NCBI GenBank assembly: GCA_014239555.1
Contig: JAAZYR010000008.1
Location: 62,001-126,000 of the forward strand
From: Acidimicrobiales bacterium
Lineage (GTDB): Bacteria; Actinomycetota; Acidimicrobiia; Acidimicrobiales; Poriferisodalaceae
DNA length: 64,000 nt
Direction of reading: 5' to 3'
A model generated the notes under the pieces. It worked only from the letters and a program-made list of their open reading frames with translations. It ran no database searches and had not been told where the DNA came from. Shown here in pieces: positions 1-9,278 of this stretch (positions are counted from its first letter, which is position 1; the number at the start of each line of letters is the position of its first letter). Both the position numbers and the translations under genes were made by a program.

Positions 1-1041
1 TTAGAGCAAGACGAGGTGTATGTATTCACCCCCAAAGGTGATGTCCTAACCCTGGCTACACAAGCGACCTCAATCGATTTTGCTTATGCCATCCACACCG
101 ATATCGGAGACGCAACGATCGGCGCCAAGATAGATGGACGGCTTGTGCCTCTCGACCGTCAACTGCAATCGGGCGACACTGTCGAAGTCTTCACCTCGAA
201 AGTCGAAGGAGCCGGACCATCACGCGACTGGCTCCACATAGCGACCACACCCAAGGCCAGAAATAACATCAAACAATGGTTTGCGCGAACAGACCGCGAG
301 GAAATGCTTGACCTAGGGCGAGAGCAACTGGTCTCAGCTTTACACGACGAAGGCCTTCGAGCCCAGCTACTTATCGATAGCGACGAACTCCTCCAAGTAG
401 CTCAACAGTTCAACCGCAGCGATCTCGAGGTGCTTTTCGAAGCGATCGGAAAAGGCGACCTAAGTGCACCATCAGTAGCTAAACGTTTAACGGCCAACTT
501 ACGCGGAGCAGACAGCGACCAGCGTCTACCCGCAAAACCCGCGCAGGACCGCGGTTCTCGGCGGCGACGAACCAGCGGAGTGCATGTGGAGGGCTTGGGT
601 GACTCGCTGGTGCGTCTAGCTGGATGCTGCAATCCTGTTCCAGGTGACGAAATCCTTGGCTTCATCACTAAAGGGAGAGGAATCTCGGTACATCGCGATG
701 ATTGCACTAACGCCGGTGAATTAGTTAGCGCTTCTGGAGCACGACAAATTGAAGTTGACTGGGATACAGCTTTCAGCGGCCAGTTCCAGACCACGATCGA
801 AGCACGAGCCCTTGATCGAGACCGCCTATTAGCTGACGTGGTTTCTGTGATTTCAGACCACCACATGAGCATCTCGACTGCCCACACATTCACAAGTGAT
901 GATCAGGTGTCGGTCCTGCAATTCGAGGTCGAAGTGGGTGACTCAATCCTGCTAGAGCAGTTACTCGCTGCGGTAAGAAATATTGACGGCGTCTTTGATG
1001 CCCACCGAGTTGTCCCGAGCAGTGCAAGGCCCCCTTCCTGA
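1..1041 (+). CDS. relA: (p)ppGpp synthetase/hydrolase RelA/SpoT, C-terminal part (5' end outside window)
   Basis: This is the regulatory C-terminal half of a long RelA/SpoT-homologue, which makes and degrades the alarmone (p)ppGpp in the stringent response. The frame is open from base 1, so the catalytic N-terminal half lies upstream of the window. A TGS domain begins at once (VYVFTPKGD, bases 16-42). It is followed by a helical region, then the conserved-cysteine domain (LVRLAGCCNPVPGDEI, with the later HRDDC, about bases 607-710) and a C-terminal ACT domain (about 765-1020). These domains sense the ribosome and regulate the catalytic half. In Actinomycetota one bifunctional Rel usually does both reactions, but the catalytic residues cannot be checked here. 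hisS follows after 111 bases, in which I see no other gene. Confidence 0.95.
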   Translation, partial: LEQDEVYVFTPKGDVLTLATQATSIDFAYAIHTDIGDATIGAKIDGRLVPLDRQLQSGDTVEVFTSKVEGAGPSRDWLHIATTPKARNNIKQWFARTDREEMLDLGREQLVSALHDEGLRAQLLIDSDELLQVAQQFNRSDLEVLFEAIGKGDLSAPSVAKRLTANLRGADSDQRLPAKPAQDRGSRRRRTSGVHVEGLGDSLVRLAGCCNPVPGDEILGFITKGRGISVHRDDCTNAGELVSASGARQIEVDWDTAFSGQFQTTIEARALDRDRLLADVVSVISDHHMSISTAHTFTSDDQVSVLQFEVEVGDSILLEQLLAAVRNIDGVFDAHRVVPSSARPPS

Positions 1042-1152
1042 AGCTCAATCTAGATCTATAAGTGCCGGGGACTTTGTAGTCGAACCATCTACGATGGGAG
1101 GTTCATCGGGCAGCTATCTCATCGCACCCCTCGACGCTCCCCAGGAAGATCC

Positions 1153-2430
1153 ATGTCGAAGAAGGCAAATACCTTCCGAACTCCAATCGGAACACGAGAC
1201 CTCATGCCGTCGGAGTCTGCGCGTTGGGAGGCCGTTACCAACGTTTTTACCGGCGTCGCATCGCGTGCCGGATTTTCCTTGGTCGATACACCTATTTTTG
1301 AGGACACCGGAGTTTTCTCGCGAATCGGCGAAGGTACGGACGTCGTGGGTAAAGAGATGTACGAATTTCGCGACCGAAGCGATCGACCCATGGCGTTACG
1401 TCCCGAAGGAACTGCTGGCGTTTGTCGCGCCTTTGCCCAACACCGCCCTGCAGTGCCGTGGAAGGTGTACTACCGAGGCCCTTATTTTCGATATGAAGCA
1501 CCTCAAGCCGGAAGGTTTCGCCAGTTCCACCAATTCGGTATCGAAAGCATCGGATCTGACGACCCAGACATCGACGTTGAGGTGATCGCTCTCGCATCGG
1601 AAGTCTTACGAAGCGTTGGACTTCAACGCGTCCTTCTGGTCGTCAACTCCATGGGTGATCAAAACACCAGGAATCTCTATCAAGAAGCATTGAGTGGTTA
1701 CTTGATGGACAATTTGAATGAAATCGATGAGCAAGACAGAGACAAGGCAGCGTCGCACCCACTCCGAGTGCTTGACTCCAAACGATCAGCCACTCAGGCG
1801 ATTACGAACCATGCGCCTAAAATTGGTGAATACCTCAGCTCAGAAGCGGAACAACATTTCGATCGAGTCAAGGACGGGTTGGGTTCCCTGGGCATTCCGT
1901 TTGCAATCGAACCGAAGCTCGTCCGTGGTCTGGATTACTACACACACACCACTTTTGAGTTTCAGAGCTCAGCCCTCGAAACTGCCCAAAATACGGTTTG
2001 CGGGGGCGGCCGATACAACGGTTTGATTGAAGAACTTGGAGGACCTCCAACACCGGGAATTGGCTTCGGTATGGGAATCGAACGACTTCTCTTAGCATGC
2101 GACGCCGAGGAATCATTCCCCGCGCCGGGTTCGGACACCCAAGTGTGGCTAGTGGACGTCGCCGACGGCCGTTCGGCCCGCGACCTCACTCATCAACTAC
2201 GAAATCTCGGGATAGTGGCCGACCGAGCATTTGATGGTCGCTCCATGCGAAGTCAAATGCGCAGCGCCGACCGGTCCGGTGCTGAGATTGCGCTAATAAT
2301 TGGGGAGCAGGAATTAGCTGATCAGACCGTGGCAATACGAATGCTGCGTGACGAAGAAGCTGCACAGACGATTGTTCCGCGCGACGAAATCTTAAGAGAG
2401 GTCGAGCGCCTCCTTGGGCTTGACTCCTGA
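1153..2430 (+). CDS. hisS: Histidyl-tRNA synthetase
   Basis: Class II synthetase that charges tRNA-His; 425 residues is the usual bacterial length. Visible landmarks are motif 2 (YYRGPYFRYEAPQAGRFRQF, about residues 106-125), the histidine-binding HisA motif LVRGLDYYTHTTFE (256-269) and motif 3 GFGMGIERLLL (304-314). A C-terminal anticodon-binding domain follows. The ATG at 1153 is chosen because the family's N-terminal FRTPIGTRDLMP follows directly, and AGGAAG lies just upstream. It sits between relA and aspS, the common actinobacterial order. No T-box leader is visible ahead of it. Confidence 0.97.
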   Translation: MSKKANTFRTPIGTRDLMPSESARWEAVTNVFTGVASRAGFSLVDTPIFEDTGVFSRIGEGTDVVGKEMYEFRDRSDRPMALRPEGTAGVCRAFAQHRPAVPWKVYYRGPYFRYEAPQAGRFRQFHQFGIESIGSDDPDIDVEVIALASEVLRSVGLQRVLLVVNSMGDQNTRNLYQEALSGYLMDNLNEIDEQDRDKAASHPLRVLDSKRSATQAITNHAPKIGEYLSSEAEQHFDRVKDGLGSLGIPFAIEPKLVRGLDYYTHTTFEFQSSALETAQNTVCGGGRYNGLIEELGGPPTPGIGFGMGIERLLLACDAEESFPAPGSDTQVWLVDVADGRSARDLTHQLRNLGIVADRAFDGRSMRSQMRSADRSGAEIALIIGEQELADQTVAIRMLRDEEAAQTIVPRDEILREVERLLGLDS

Positions 2431-2458
2431 TCACGAGCTAAAGCTCGCGAGGTAGACC

Positions 2459-4201
2459 ATGGCAATGAGAACTGACTACTGCGGACGACTTTCCTCCGAT
2501 GACATCGGACGAACAGTAACGGTCTGCGGTTGGGTTTCGAAGCGGCGAGAGCACGGCGAGTATCTCGCATTCGTGGACTTACGAGATCGCACGGGAATCG
2601 TCCAATGCGTCGTTGACCATGCTCACGATATTCGAAGCGAATACGTCCTTGCAGTGACAGGAATTGTGCGCGAACGGCCGCCAGAAACTGTTAATCATGA
2701 ACTTGCAACAGGTGCGATAGAAATCGGCGAAGCCACCGTTGAGGTCCTGTCAGAAGCTGACCCCACTCCCTTTCAGCTCAGCGGCCGAGTGGAAGTAGAC
2801 GAAACAATTCGAATCCGGCATCGATACTTGGATCTGCGAACCGATCGGATGCAACGAAACCTCAGAAGCCGGGCCTTAGTGAATTCGGCTATTCGAAGAG
2901 CCATGGACGCACAAGAGTTTGTCGAAGTAGAGACACCCATGCTCATAGCTTCTACGCCCGAAGGGGCACGCGATTTCGTCGTTCCCAGCCGACTCAATCC
3001 GGGCACTTTTTATGCTCTTCCACAAAGTCCACAACTATTCAAACAACTATGCATGGTGGGAGGAATAGATCGCTATTACCAAATAGCGCGATGCATGAGA
3101 GACGAAGATCTTCGGGCCGACAGACAATTTGAATTCATTCAGTTGGATATGGAGATGAGTTTCGTCGACGGCCCAGGTGTGAGACGTGTCGTCTCTCAAG
3201 CTGTGGGTGAAGCTACCGAAGCCATAACTGGACAAAAGCCCGAAAATATTCCAGAAATCTCGTGGCTAGAGGCGATGAACCGATTCGGGTCCGACAAGCC
3301 AGATACTCGTTTCGGCCTCGAATTGGTCGATCTGACCGATGTCTTTTCTACAACGGACTTCAACGCATTCAAAGCCCCGTGCATTAAGGGAATAAAAGTT
3401 GAAGGCGGCAGCGACATCGGTCGTAACCAACTGGATCAATTGACTGACAAAGCGAAGACTTGGGGCGCCAAAGGCCTGGTTTGGATCAAGGTTGGAGCAT
3501 CGGGAGAGGTAATTTCTCCAGTCGCGAAGTTCATGAGTGAAACTGAGATAGCTGACCTCCTCACAACGTTCGAAGCTGTGGATGGTGACATCTGCTATCT
3601 CATCGCTGATGATTGGAAACGCGCCGTCCATGTGCTTGGGTTACTCCGGCTGGAACTAGGCAAACCTCCGGTAAATGAAGGAGGCCTTCACTTCCTCTGG
3701 GTAATCGATTTTCCGCTCTTCGAAGATGTCGATGACGCCGGCAACCCAGTCCCAGCCCACCATCCGTTCACCATGCCGCATCCAGATGATCTTGAATTAT
3801 TAGAAACAGTGGGCGAAGACCCGTCAGTGCTGCTTGATGTCCGATCACAGGCATACGACCTCGTGTTGAATGGCTGGGAATTAGGTTCTGGCAGTGTCCG
3901 TATCCACCGAAGAGACATCCAACAGCAAATATTTGATCTTCTCGGGATCAGCGAGGATGAATCTCAAAGGAAATTTGGATTCCTCCTAGACGCTTTTCGC
4001 TACGGAGCACCCCCGCATGCCGGTTTCGCTTTTGGAATTGACCGGCTCGTAGCGCTTTTAGTTGGCGAAGAGAACATTCGCGAGGTCATTGCCTTCCCAA
4101 AGAGTCAATCAGGTACGGATCCTTTGACCGATGCGCCAACCCCGATTGACGCTAAACAGCTAGACGAACTCGGTCTCAGGCTTTTGCCACCCGTGAGCTG
4201 A
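2459..4201 (+). CDS. aspS: Aspartyl-tRNA synthetase, bacterial type, probably non-discriminating
   Basis: 580-residue bacterial-type AspRS: an N-terminal OB-fold anticodon domain, the class II core, and a GAD insertion in the middle. Motif 2 reads YYQIARCMRDEDLRADRQ, and motif 3 appears near the end as GAPPHAGFAFGIDR. The anticodon-domain loop reads KRREHGEYLAF with His at residue 32. From family knowledge this histidine marks non-discriminating AspRS, whereas E. coli has Leu. Such enzymes also charge tRNA-Asn with Asp for repair by GatCAB, so that specificity is inferred. GAGGT five bases before the ATG at 2459 supports that start; an in-frame ATG at 2465 is a close alternative. Confidence 0.96.
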   Translation: MAMRTDYCGRLSSDDIGRTVTVCGWVSKRREHGEYLAFVDLRDRTGIVQCVVDHAHDIRSEYVLAVTGIVRERPPETVNHELATGAIEIGEATVEVLSEADPTPFQLSGRVEVDETIRIRHRYLDLRTDRMQRNLRSRALVNSAIRRAMDAQEFVEVETPMLIASTPEGARDFVVPSRLNPGTFYALPQSPQLFKQLCMVGGIDRYYQIARCMRDEDLRADRQFEFIQLDMEMSFVDGPGVRRVVSQAVGEATEAITGQKPENIPEISWLEAMNRFGSDKPDTRFGLELVDLTDVFSTTDFNAFKAPCIKGIKVEGGSDIGRNQLDQLTDKAKTWGAKGLVWIKVGASGEVISPVAKFMSETEIADLLTTFEAVDGDICYLIADDWKRAVHVLGLLRLELGKPPVNEGGLHFLWVIDFPLFEDVDDAGNPVPAHHPFTMPHPDDLELLETVGEDPSVLLDVRSQAYDLVLNGWELGSGSVRIHRRDIQQQIFDLLGISEDESQRKFGFLLDAFRYGAPPHAGFAFGIDRLVALLVGEENIREVIAFPKSQSGTDPLTDAPTPIDAKQLDELGLRLLPPVS

Positions 4202-4237
4202 CCTCCGGAGTGTTCTCCGCCCACTAGGTTCACTGTC

Positions 4238-5566
4238 GTGAGCGACCTCTTTGCGGCAGCGGCAGCCGAAGTCATGCAACGGCGAGCACCGCTAGCTGCT
4301 CGCCTTCGACCTCGCCGTCTCGACGACCTCGTGGGGCACGAAGAACTGTTGGGTCCGGGGGCGCCGCTGCGCACTCTCATAGAGGCGGATCGATTGACTT
4401 CCCTCATTTTGTGGGGTCCGCCAGGGTGCGGCAAGACAACCCTTGCCCGTCTAATTGCAAACCACACTGAAAAACAATTCGAGACATTGTCAGCGGTCTC
4501 TGCATCAGTAAAAGATGTGCGAGTAATCATTGAGGGCGCTCAACGACGGCTCGGAGAACAAAGTATCGGCACCATTTTGTTTCTCGACGAAGTCCACCGC
4601 TTTAATAAAGCGCAACAGGACGCTCTTTTACCTTCAGTAGAGGATGGATTACTCATCCTCATTGGTGCCACCACCGAAAATCCTTATTTCGAAGTCAATG
4701 CACCGTTGCTTTCGCGATCAAACCTATTCCGACTAAACGAATTAACGGATACAGCGATACGACAACTTCTCTTACGCGGAGTTAGCCATGAAGAAGCTTC
4801 GATAGCTGACGAAGCTGTTGATCACCTAACGAGTCGCGCTGATGGTGACGCGAGGCGTGCACTAACCGCTCTAGAAGTGGCGGTTGTTCTGGCAGGAGGG
4901 CAGGGCTCTCAAGTAGAACTCAACCATGCCGAACAGGCACTCGACGCGCGGGCGCACCGTTATGGGGACGACGACCACTACGACGTCGTGTCGGCCTTCA
5001 TCAAAAGCCTTCGAGGGTCCGATGTCGATGCGGCTCTCCACTGGTTGGCGCGCATGTTAGAGGCAGGAGAAGACGCGCGGTTCATCGCTCGGAGAATGGT
5101 TATTCTCGCTTCAGAGGACATCGGAATGGCCGATCCGACTTCTTTGCTGATCGCTGATGCCGCCGCCCACGCGGTTGAGTTTGTCGGCCTCCCTGAAGCT
5201 CAACTGAATTTGGCCCAAGCCGTGATTCACTTGGCTACAGCGCCCAAATCCAACGCTGCCCTCACAGCGATTTCTCGTGCCAGAGAAGACGTTCGGTCGG
5301 GCCGAGGACGGCAAGTCCCGATTCACTTGCGCGATGGCCATTACAGCGGAGCCCGAACTCTTGGGCATGGGGACGGCTATATCTATCCCCACCGGAGTAG
5401 TGATGGCTGGGTGGAGCAGCAATATCTTCCGGACGACTTGCTAGATGCGCGTTATTACGAACCGAGTGGAAATGGCCTCGAACGTGACATCGCGGGACGC
5501 AGAAAAGATAATCGCAAAGACCGTGTGTCCGTTGAAAGCGATACTCCAGAAGAAAGCGAGATCTAG
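4238..5566 (+). CDS. rarA: Replication-associated recombination protein A (AAA+ ATPase)
   Basis: RarA/MgsA-family AAA+ ATPase of 442 residues, which acts at stalled replication forks and single-stranded gaps. Walker A is [10 protein letters not shown] (about 59-68), Walker B is [10 protein letters not shown] (113-122), and sensor 1 follows in [11 protein letters not shown]. The C-terminal tetramerisation part is present ([15 protein letters not shown], then [10 protein letters not shown]). The GTG start at 4238 is followed by the typical SDLF opening. No strong ribosome-binding site is visible. The last about 40 residues are charged and less typical. It lies directly before two small membrane-protein genes and alaS, as in many Actinomycetota. 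Confidence 0.95.
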   Translation: MSDLFAAAAAEVMQRRAPLAARLRPRRLDDLVGHEELLGPGAPLRTLIEADRLTSLILWGPPGCGKTTLARLIANHTEKQFETLSAVSASVKDVRVIIEGAQRRLGEQSIGTILFLDEVHRFNKAQQDALLPSVEDGLLILIGATTENPYFEVNAPLLSRSNLFRLNELTDTAIRQLLLRGVSHEEASIADEAVDHLTSRADGDARRALTALEVAVVLAGGQGSQVELNHAEQALDARAHRYGDDDHYDVVSAFIKSLRGSDVDAALHWLARMLEAGEDARFIARRMVILASEDIGMADPTSLLIADAAAHAVEFVGLPEAQLNLAQAVIHLATAPKSNAALTAISRAREDVRSGRGRQVPIHLRDGHYSGARTLGHGDGYIYPHRSSDGWVEQQYLPDDLLDARYYEPSGNGLERDIAGRRKDNRKDRVSVESDTPEESEI

Positions 5567-5568
5567 CG

Positions 5569-5922
5569 ATGACGGCGTGGGACTTAGTCGCAGTAGTTGT
5601 CACTGTGTGTGCGATCGTGACCATGACCGTCCTTTTGCTGGTGCTGTTCCAACTCGTCTCGGTGTTAAGAGAGCTTCGCTCTGCTGCAGACCGTCTCGCT
5701 GATGACGCCCTTCCAGCAGTCGATGGTTTACGCGAAACTGTCAACCATGCGGATATAGAACTCCAGCGACTCCAAGGAGTTATCGGCGCGGCAGAGGAGG
5801 TGTCTGAAAACCTTCGTTCTGCGGGACGACTGGCTTCGCGCATCGCCACCACTCCGGTTATCAAAGGTCGGGCGATACTGGCGGGAGTCAGATCTGGGAT
5901 CGGTCGACTGAAACGTAACTGA
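5569..5922 (+). CDS. DUF948-like small membrane protein
   Basis: 117-residue protein with one N-terminal transmembrane segment (about residues 6-28), then an amphipathic, probably coiled-coil region rich in Leu, Arg and Glu. This layout resembles the DUF948 family often found between rarA and alaS in Actinomycetota. The start is two bases after the rarA stop, so translation is probably coupled. No catalytic motif is visible and the function is unknown; the family assignment rests on layout and context. Confidence 0.7.
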   Translation: MTAWDLVAVVVTVCAIVTMTVLLLVLFQLVSVLRELRSAADRLADDALPAVDGLRETVNHADIELQRLQGVIGAAEEVSENLRSAGRLASRIATTPVIKGRAILAGVRSGIGRLKRN

Positions 5923-5976
5923 ATTTGATACCGACATGATTAGAGATCGAGTTCACTTCGTGGCAGTCTGTAGGGC

Positions 5977-6225
5977 GTGTTGAAACGACTGAGATGGTTG
6001 ATCCTTGGGGGAGTCTTTGGAGCCGGAGGCTCGGTCTGGGTGCGTCGGCGTGTCCAGGATTTGATTAAGCGATATGCCCCGGTCCGAGGAACTGCGACGG
6101 TGCTAGGAAGCGCCCGTCAAGTTAGCCGTGATTTGCGCGAAGCATGGGCCGACGGCCAGCGCGAAATGCGTGACACCGAGACCGAACTACGTAGAGACCG
6201 AATAAAGCTTTCTGATCGTAATTAA
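5977..6225 (+). CDS. Small membrane protein of unknown function
   Basis: 82-residue protein starting at a GTG (5977). A short N-terminal hydrophobic stretch (LRWLILGGVFGAGGSVWV) is followed by a highly charged tail. It sits between the DUF948-like gene and alaS on the same strand. I do not recognise a named family, though similar short proteins occur at this place in related Actinomycetota. The N-terminal segment could be a glycine-rich membrane anchor. The start is weakly supported because no clear ribosome-binding site is seen. Confidence 0.6.
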   Translation: MLKRLRWLILGGVFGAGGSVWVRRRVQDLIKRYAPVRGTATVLGSARQVSRDLREAWADGQREMRDTETELRRDRIKLSDRN

Positions 6226-6270
6226 GAAGGACTGAGTCCCTTCTACGAAGCCTCGCTACCATCTTGAACC

Positions 6271-8859
6271 ATGCAAGCAGGTGAATTGCGAGACGCGTTC
6301 TCAAACTTCTGGGCCGAGCGCGGACATCAGGTGCGCAACTCGGCCAGTCTCATCCCGCACGAACCATCTTTGTTATTCACGGTTGCGGGAATGGTGCCCT
6401 TCATGCCTTATTTCCTGGGGGAAGAGCAGCCACCTGCCTCTCGCATCTGCACCATCCAAAAGTGTGTACGCGCTGGAGGTAAGCACAACGACTTAGATGA
6501 CATTGGCAAGACCAATCGTCATTTCACTTTCTTTGAGATGATGGGAAACTTCAGCTTCGGTGATTATTTCAAGGCTGAAGCCATACCTTGGGCATGGGAA
6601 TTTGTTACCAAGGTTTTACATCTTGATGAGGAACGGCTCTGGGTCACCGTCCACGTAAGTGACGACGAAGCTGAAGATATCTGGCGCACTTCTGTAGGGC
6701 TTCCCGCTAACCGGATCCAGCGTTTAGATAAAGACAATTGGTGGGCCGCGGGTGACACCGGTCCATGTGGACCATGTAGCGAAATTTTCTACGACTTGGG
6801 ACCCGAATACGGCGATGACGGTGGCCCCGCAGAGGGAGGGGAAGACCGATTCATCGAAGTATGGAACCTCGTTTTCATGCAGTTTTCGAATGATGGTTCA
6901 GGGGAACTAAGTCCCTTACCCCAAACTGGTATTGATACTGGGGCAGGCTTAGAACGGCTTCTTGCTGTGCTGCAAGGGGTCGCCTCGGCATGGGATATAG
7001 ACCTGTTTGCACCATTGCTAGCTGAGGCTGAGCGAATAACGGGACTGGCTTACGGTGAAAACACTGACGCAGATGTTTCCATGCGCATCTTTGCTGATCA
7101 TGCGCGAGCTACAGCCCTCTTAATTAGCGATGGTGTTTTTCCATCTAACGAAGACCGCGGTTACGTACTACGTCGGATCATCCGCCGCGCCGTTCGACAT
7201 GCATGGGTACTCGGCGTCAACGACATCGTCATGCCAAGATTGGTTGAGGTCGTGGCTGAGGTCATGGGCGACCATTACCCGGACGTGCGTAAGAACCTCG
7301 AATTCATCAGGGATGTAGTTGGGCGAGAAGAAGAGCGGTTCCGTCGTACTCTCGCCACGGGCTCGCAAATCCTTGACGAAGCGGTAGCTGAAATGGATGA
7401 CGGAGATCCTCTGGATGGAAGGATCGCCTTTCAACTTCACGACACCTTTGGTTTTCCAGTAGAGGTCACCGAAGAAATTCTGCTCGAGCGAAGCCTGACC
7501 CTAGATAGAGAAGGCTTCGACATCGCAATGAACGAGCAGCGAAAAAGAGCGAGAGCGGCAAGGTCGGACGGCCCATCAGCAGCAAGCGAGGCCTATCGAG
7601 AAATTGTTGAACAGTTCGACTTGACGGAGTTCGTCCGAGATTCAGCTCGCGTTGACGAAGCCAGGGTTTTGTCAATAATTGAACTTGACGACGGCCACGT
7701 AGAAGTCTTTCTTGACAAGACGCCCTTCTACGCTGAGAGTGGCGGACAAGTAGGCGATGCGGGAACCATCACAACCGACACTGGCGCCATCGAAGTGCAT
7801 GACTGCACATTGGCATTGCCGGGACTTCACCGTCACATTGGTCGCCTTGTCACAGGCAGTGTTTCGAGGGGGTCGAAAGCATCGGCGGAGATCGATGACC
7901 AACGGCGGTCCGCAATAAGAAGAAATCACACTGGCACACATATTCTTCATTGGGCGTTGCGCGAAGTTTTAGGGGAACACGTCAAACAGGCGGGCTCTCT
8001 GGTTGCTCCGGACCGACTGCGTTTCGACTTCAGTCATTTCGAAGCTGTCACTCCATCGCAACTCTTGGAAATTGAAAACCTCGCAAATTCAGAACTTTTG
8101 ACCAACGCCAACTGTCGTCACTACGAGACGACCATGGAGCACGCTCAAGAAGTCGGGGCGATAGCGTTCTTCGGCGACAAATACGGAGACATGGTCAGAG
8201 TCCTTGAAGCGGGTCAGCACTCACTTGAGTTGTGCGGCGGAACCCATGTGAAAGCCCTCGGCGACATCGGACATCTCCGGGTCGTGTCTGAGAGCAGTAT
8301 TGGCTCTAATTTGCGGCGCATTGAAGCAGTGACAGGATCAGCCACCGTCGAACGTCTCCAACACAGTGAGACCACGCTTTCAGAACTCGGCGATTTACTT
8401 AACGCGTCGGCAGAAGAAGTAACAGAAGCGTTGCGACGTCGGCTTGGCGAAATAAAAGAACTTCGTAATCAAGTGAAGGCGCTCCAACAAGTTGCGGCCG
8501 GGGCCCGATCGGCAGAACTCGCGGACACCGCTAACAACGGTGTGGTGGTTGCTCGCGTGGATGGAGTCGAGAGCGATGAACTTCGTGACCTCACAACGGC
8601 CATTAGAGACCGCCCTGGAATTAGGGCTGTAGTGCTGGCAGGTGCCCCCGAAGGTGGTGGAGTGGCTCTTGTAGCTGCCGTGATTCCAGATGGCGAACTC
8701 AATGCGGCTGACCTAATTGACGAGGCAGCGAAAGCGATTCAAGGCGGCTTCGGTCGAAAAGGTAATCCCCCGTTGATAGTCGCAGGGGGAAAGAAAGTGG
8801 ATGGGATCGAAGAAGCCCTCGACCACGTTCGTGTAGCTGCCGGCCTTGAGGCAGGCTGA
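6271..8859 (+). CDS. alaS: Alanyl-tRNA synthetase
   Basis: 862 residues, complete class II AlaRS. The N-terminal catalytic core includes RICTIQKCVRAGGKHNDLDD and DTGPCGPCSEIFYD. The editing domain has the zinc-binding HTGTH motif (in RNHTGTHILHW) and the second half-site LCGGTHV. The C-terminal DHHA1-type domain ends in the glycine-rich GGFGRKGNPPLIVAGG stretch. It charges tRNA-Ala and clears mischarged Ser/Gly. The ATG at 6271 gives the family's usual beginning (ELRDAFSNFWAERGH). ruvX follows after eight bases, suggesting one transcript through aroE. Confidence 0.97.
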   Translation: MQAGELRDAFSNFWAERGHQVRNSASLIPHEPSLLFTVAGMVPFMPYFLGEEQPPASRICTIQKCVRAGGKHNDLDDIGKTNRHFTFFEMMGNFSFGDYFKAEAIPWAWEFVTKVLHLDEERLWVTVHVSDDEAEDIWRTSVGLPANRIQRLDKDNWWAAGDTGPCGPCSEIFYDLGPEYGDDGGPAEGGEDRFIEVWNLVFMQFSNDGSGELSPLPQTGIDTGAGLERLLAVLQGVASAWDIDLFAPLLAEAERITGLAYGENTDADVSMRIFADHARATALLISDGVFPSNEDRGYVLRRIIRRAVRHAWVLGVNDIVMPRLVEVVAEVMGDHYPDVRKNLEFIRDVVGREEERFRRTLATGSQILDEAVAEMDDGDPLDGRIAFQLHDTFGFPVEVTEEILLERSLTLDREGFDIAMNEQRKRARAARSDGPSAASEAYREIVEQFDLTEFVRDSARVDEARVLSIIELDDGHVEVFLDKTPFYAESGGQVGDAGTITTDTGAIEVHDCTLALPGLHRHIGRLVTGSVSRGSKASAEIDDQRRSAIRRNHTGTHILHWALREVLGEHVKQAGSLVAPDRLRFDFSHFEAVTPSQLLEIENLANSELLTNANCRHYETTMEHAQEVGAIAFFGDKYGDMVRVLEAGQHSLELCGGTHVKALGDIGHLRVVSESSIGSNLRRIEAVTGSATVERLQHSETTLSELGDLLNASAEEVTEALRRRLGEIKELRNQVKALQQVAAGARSAELADTANNGVVVARVDGVESDELRDLTTAIRDRPGIRAVVLAGAPEGGGVALVAAVIPDGELNAADLIDEAAKAIQGGFGRKGNPPLIVAGGKKVDGIEEALDHVRVAAGLEAG

Positions 8860-8867
8860 GTTTTTCC

Positions 8868-9278
8868 ATGAGAGCGGTCGGAATCGACCTCGGAGAGAAG
8901 CGCATCGGCGTAGCCGTTTCCGATAGTGACGGAAAGATTGCCACCCCATATGAAGTCTTGACGCGCTCCGGTAGCCGCGAACAAGACCACAGACACATCG
9001 CAGCTATCGTCGCTGACGTGGAGGCAGAAATTTTAATAGTTGGCCTGCCGCTGTCACTCGACGGCAGTGTCGGGAAGGCGGCTCAAGGTGCGCGCGGGGA
9101 AGCTCAACTGATCGAATCCTTGCTGTCGATCCCGGTCGAAATGCATGATGAACGATTCACTACGGTAGAGGCTGAGAGGGTGCTACAGGAACAGAACCTT
9201 GATGCTCCGAGCCGCCGGAAAGTGGTTGACAAGGTAGCTGCAGCAATCCTGTTGCAAGCGTGGTTGGACTGCCAATGA
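8868..9278 (+). CDS. ruvX: Putative Holliday junction resolvase / pre-16S rRNA nuclease (YqgF)
   Basis: 136-residue RNase H-fold nuclease of the RuvX/YqgF family. Motifs are VGIDLGEKRIGVAVSD at the N-terminus (first catalytic Asp), ILIVGLPLSLDGS in the middle, and HDERFTTVEAE followed by KVVDKVAAAILLQ, which carries the last acidic residue. In E. coli the homologue processes the 5' end of 16S rRNA; a role in recombination is also proposed. The alaS-ruvX-mltG-aroE order is conserved, and the gene overlaps mltG by four bases. Confidence 0.93.
   Translation: MRAVGIDLGEKRIGVAVSDSDGKIATPYEVLTRSGSREQDHRHIAAIVADVEAEILIVGLPLSLDGSVGKAAQGARGEAQLIESLLSIPVEMHDERFTTVEAERVLQEQNLDAPSRRKVVDKVAAAILLQAWLDCQ

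Noticed and set aside
402-893. Long minus-strand open frame opposite relA
   Set aside because: It is antisense to a clear conserved gene, has no recognisable domain and an arginine/serine-rich composition typical of shadow frames.
4206-4219. CGGAG/CTCCG hairpin between aspS and rarA as terminator
   Set aside because: Five pairs only and no T-run follows; same-strand gene order suggests read-through.
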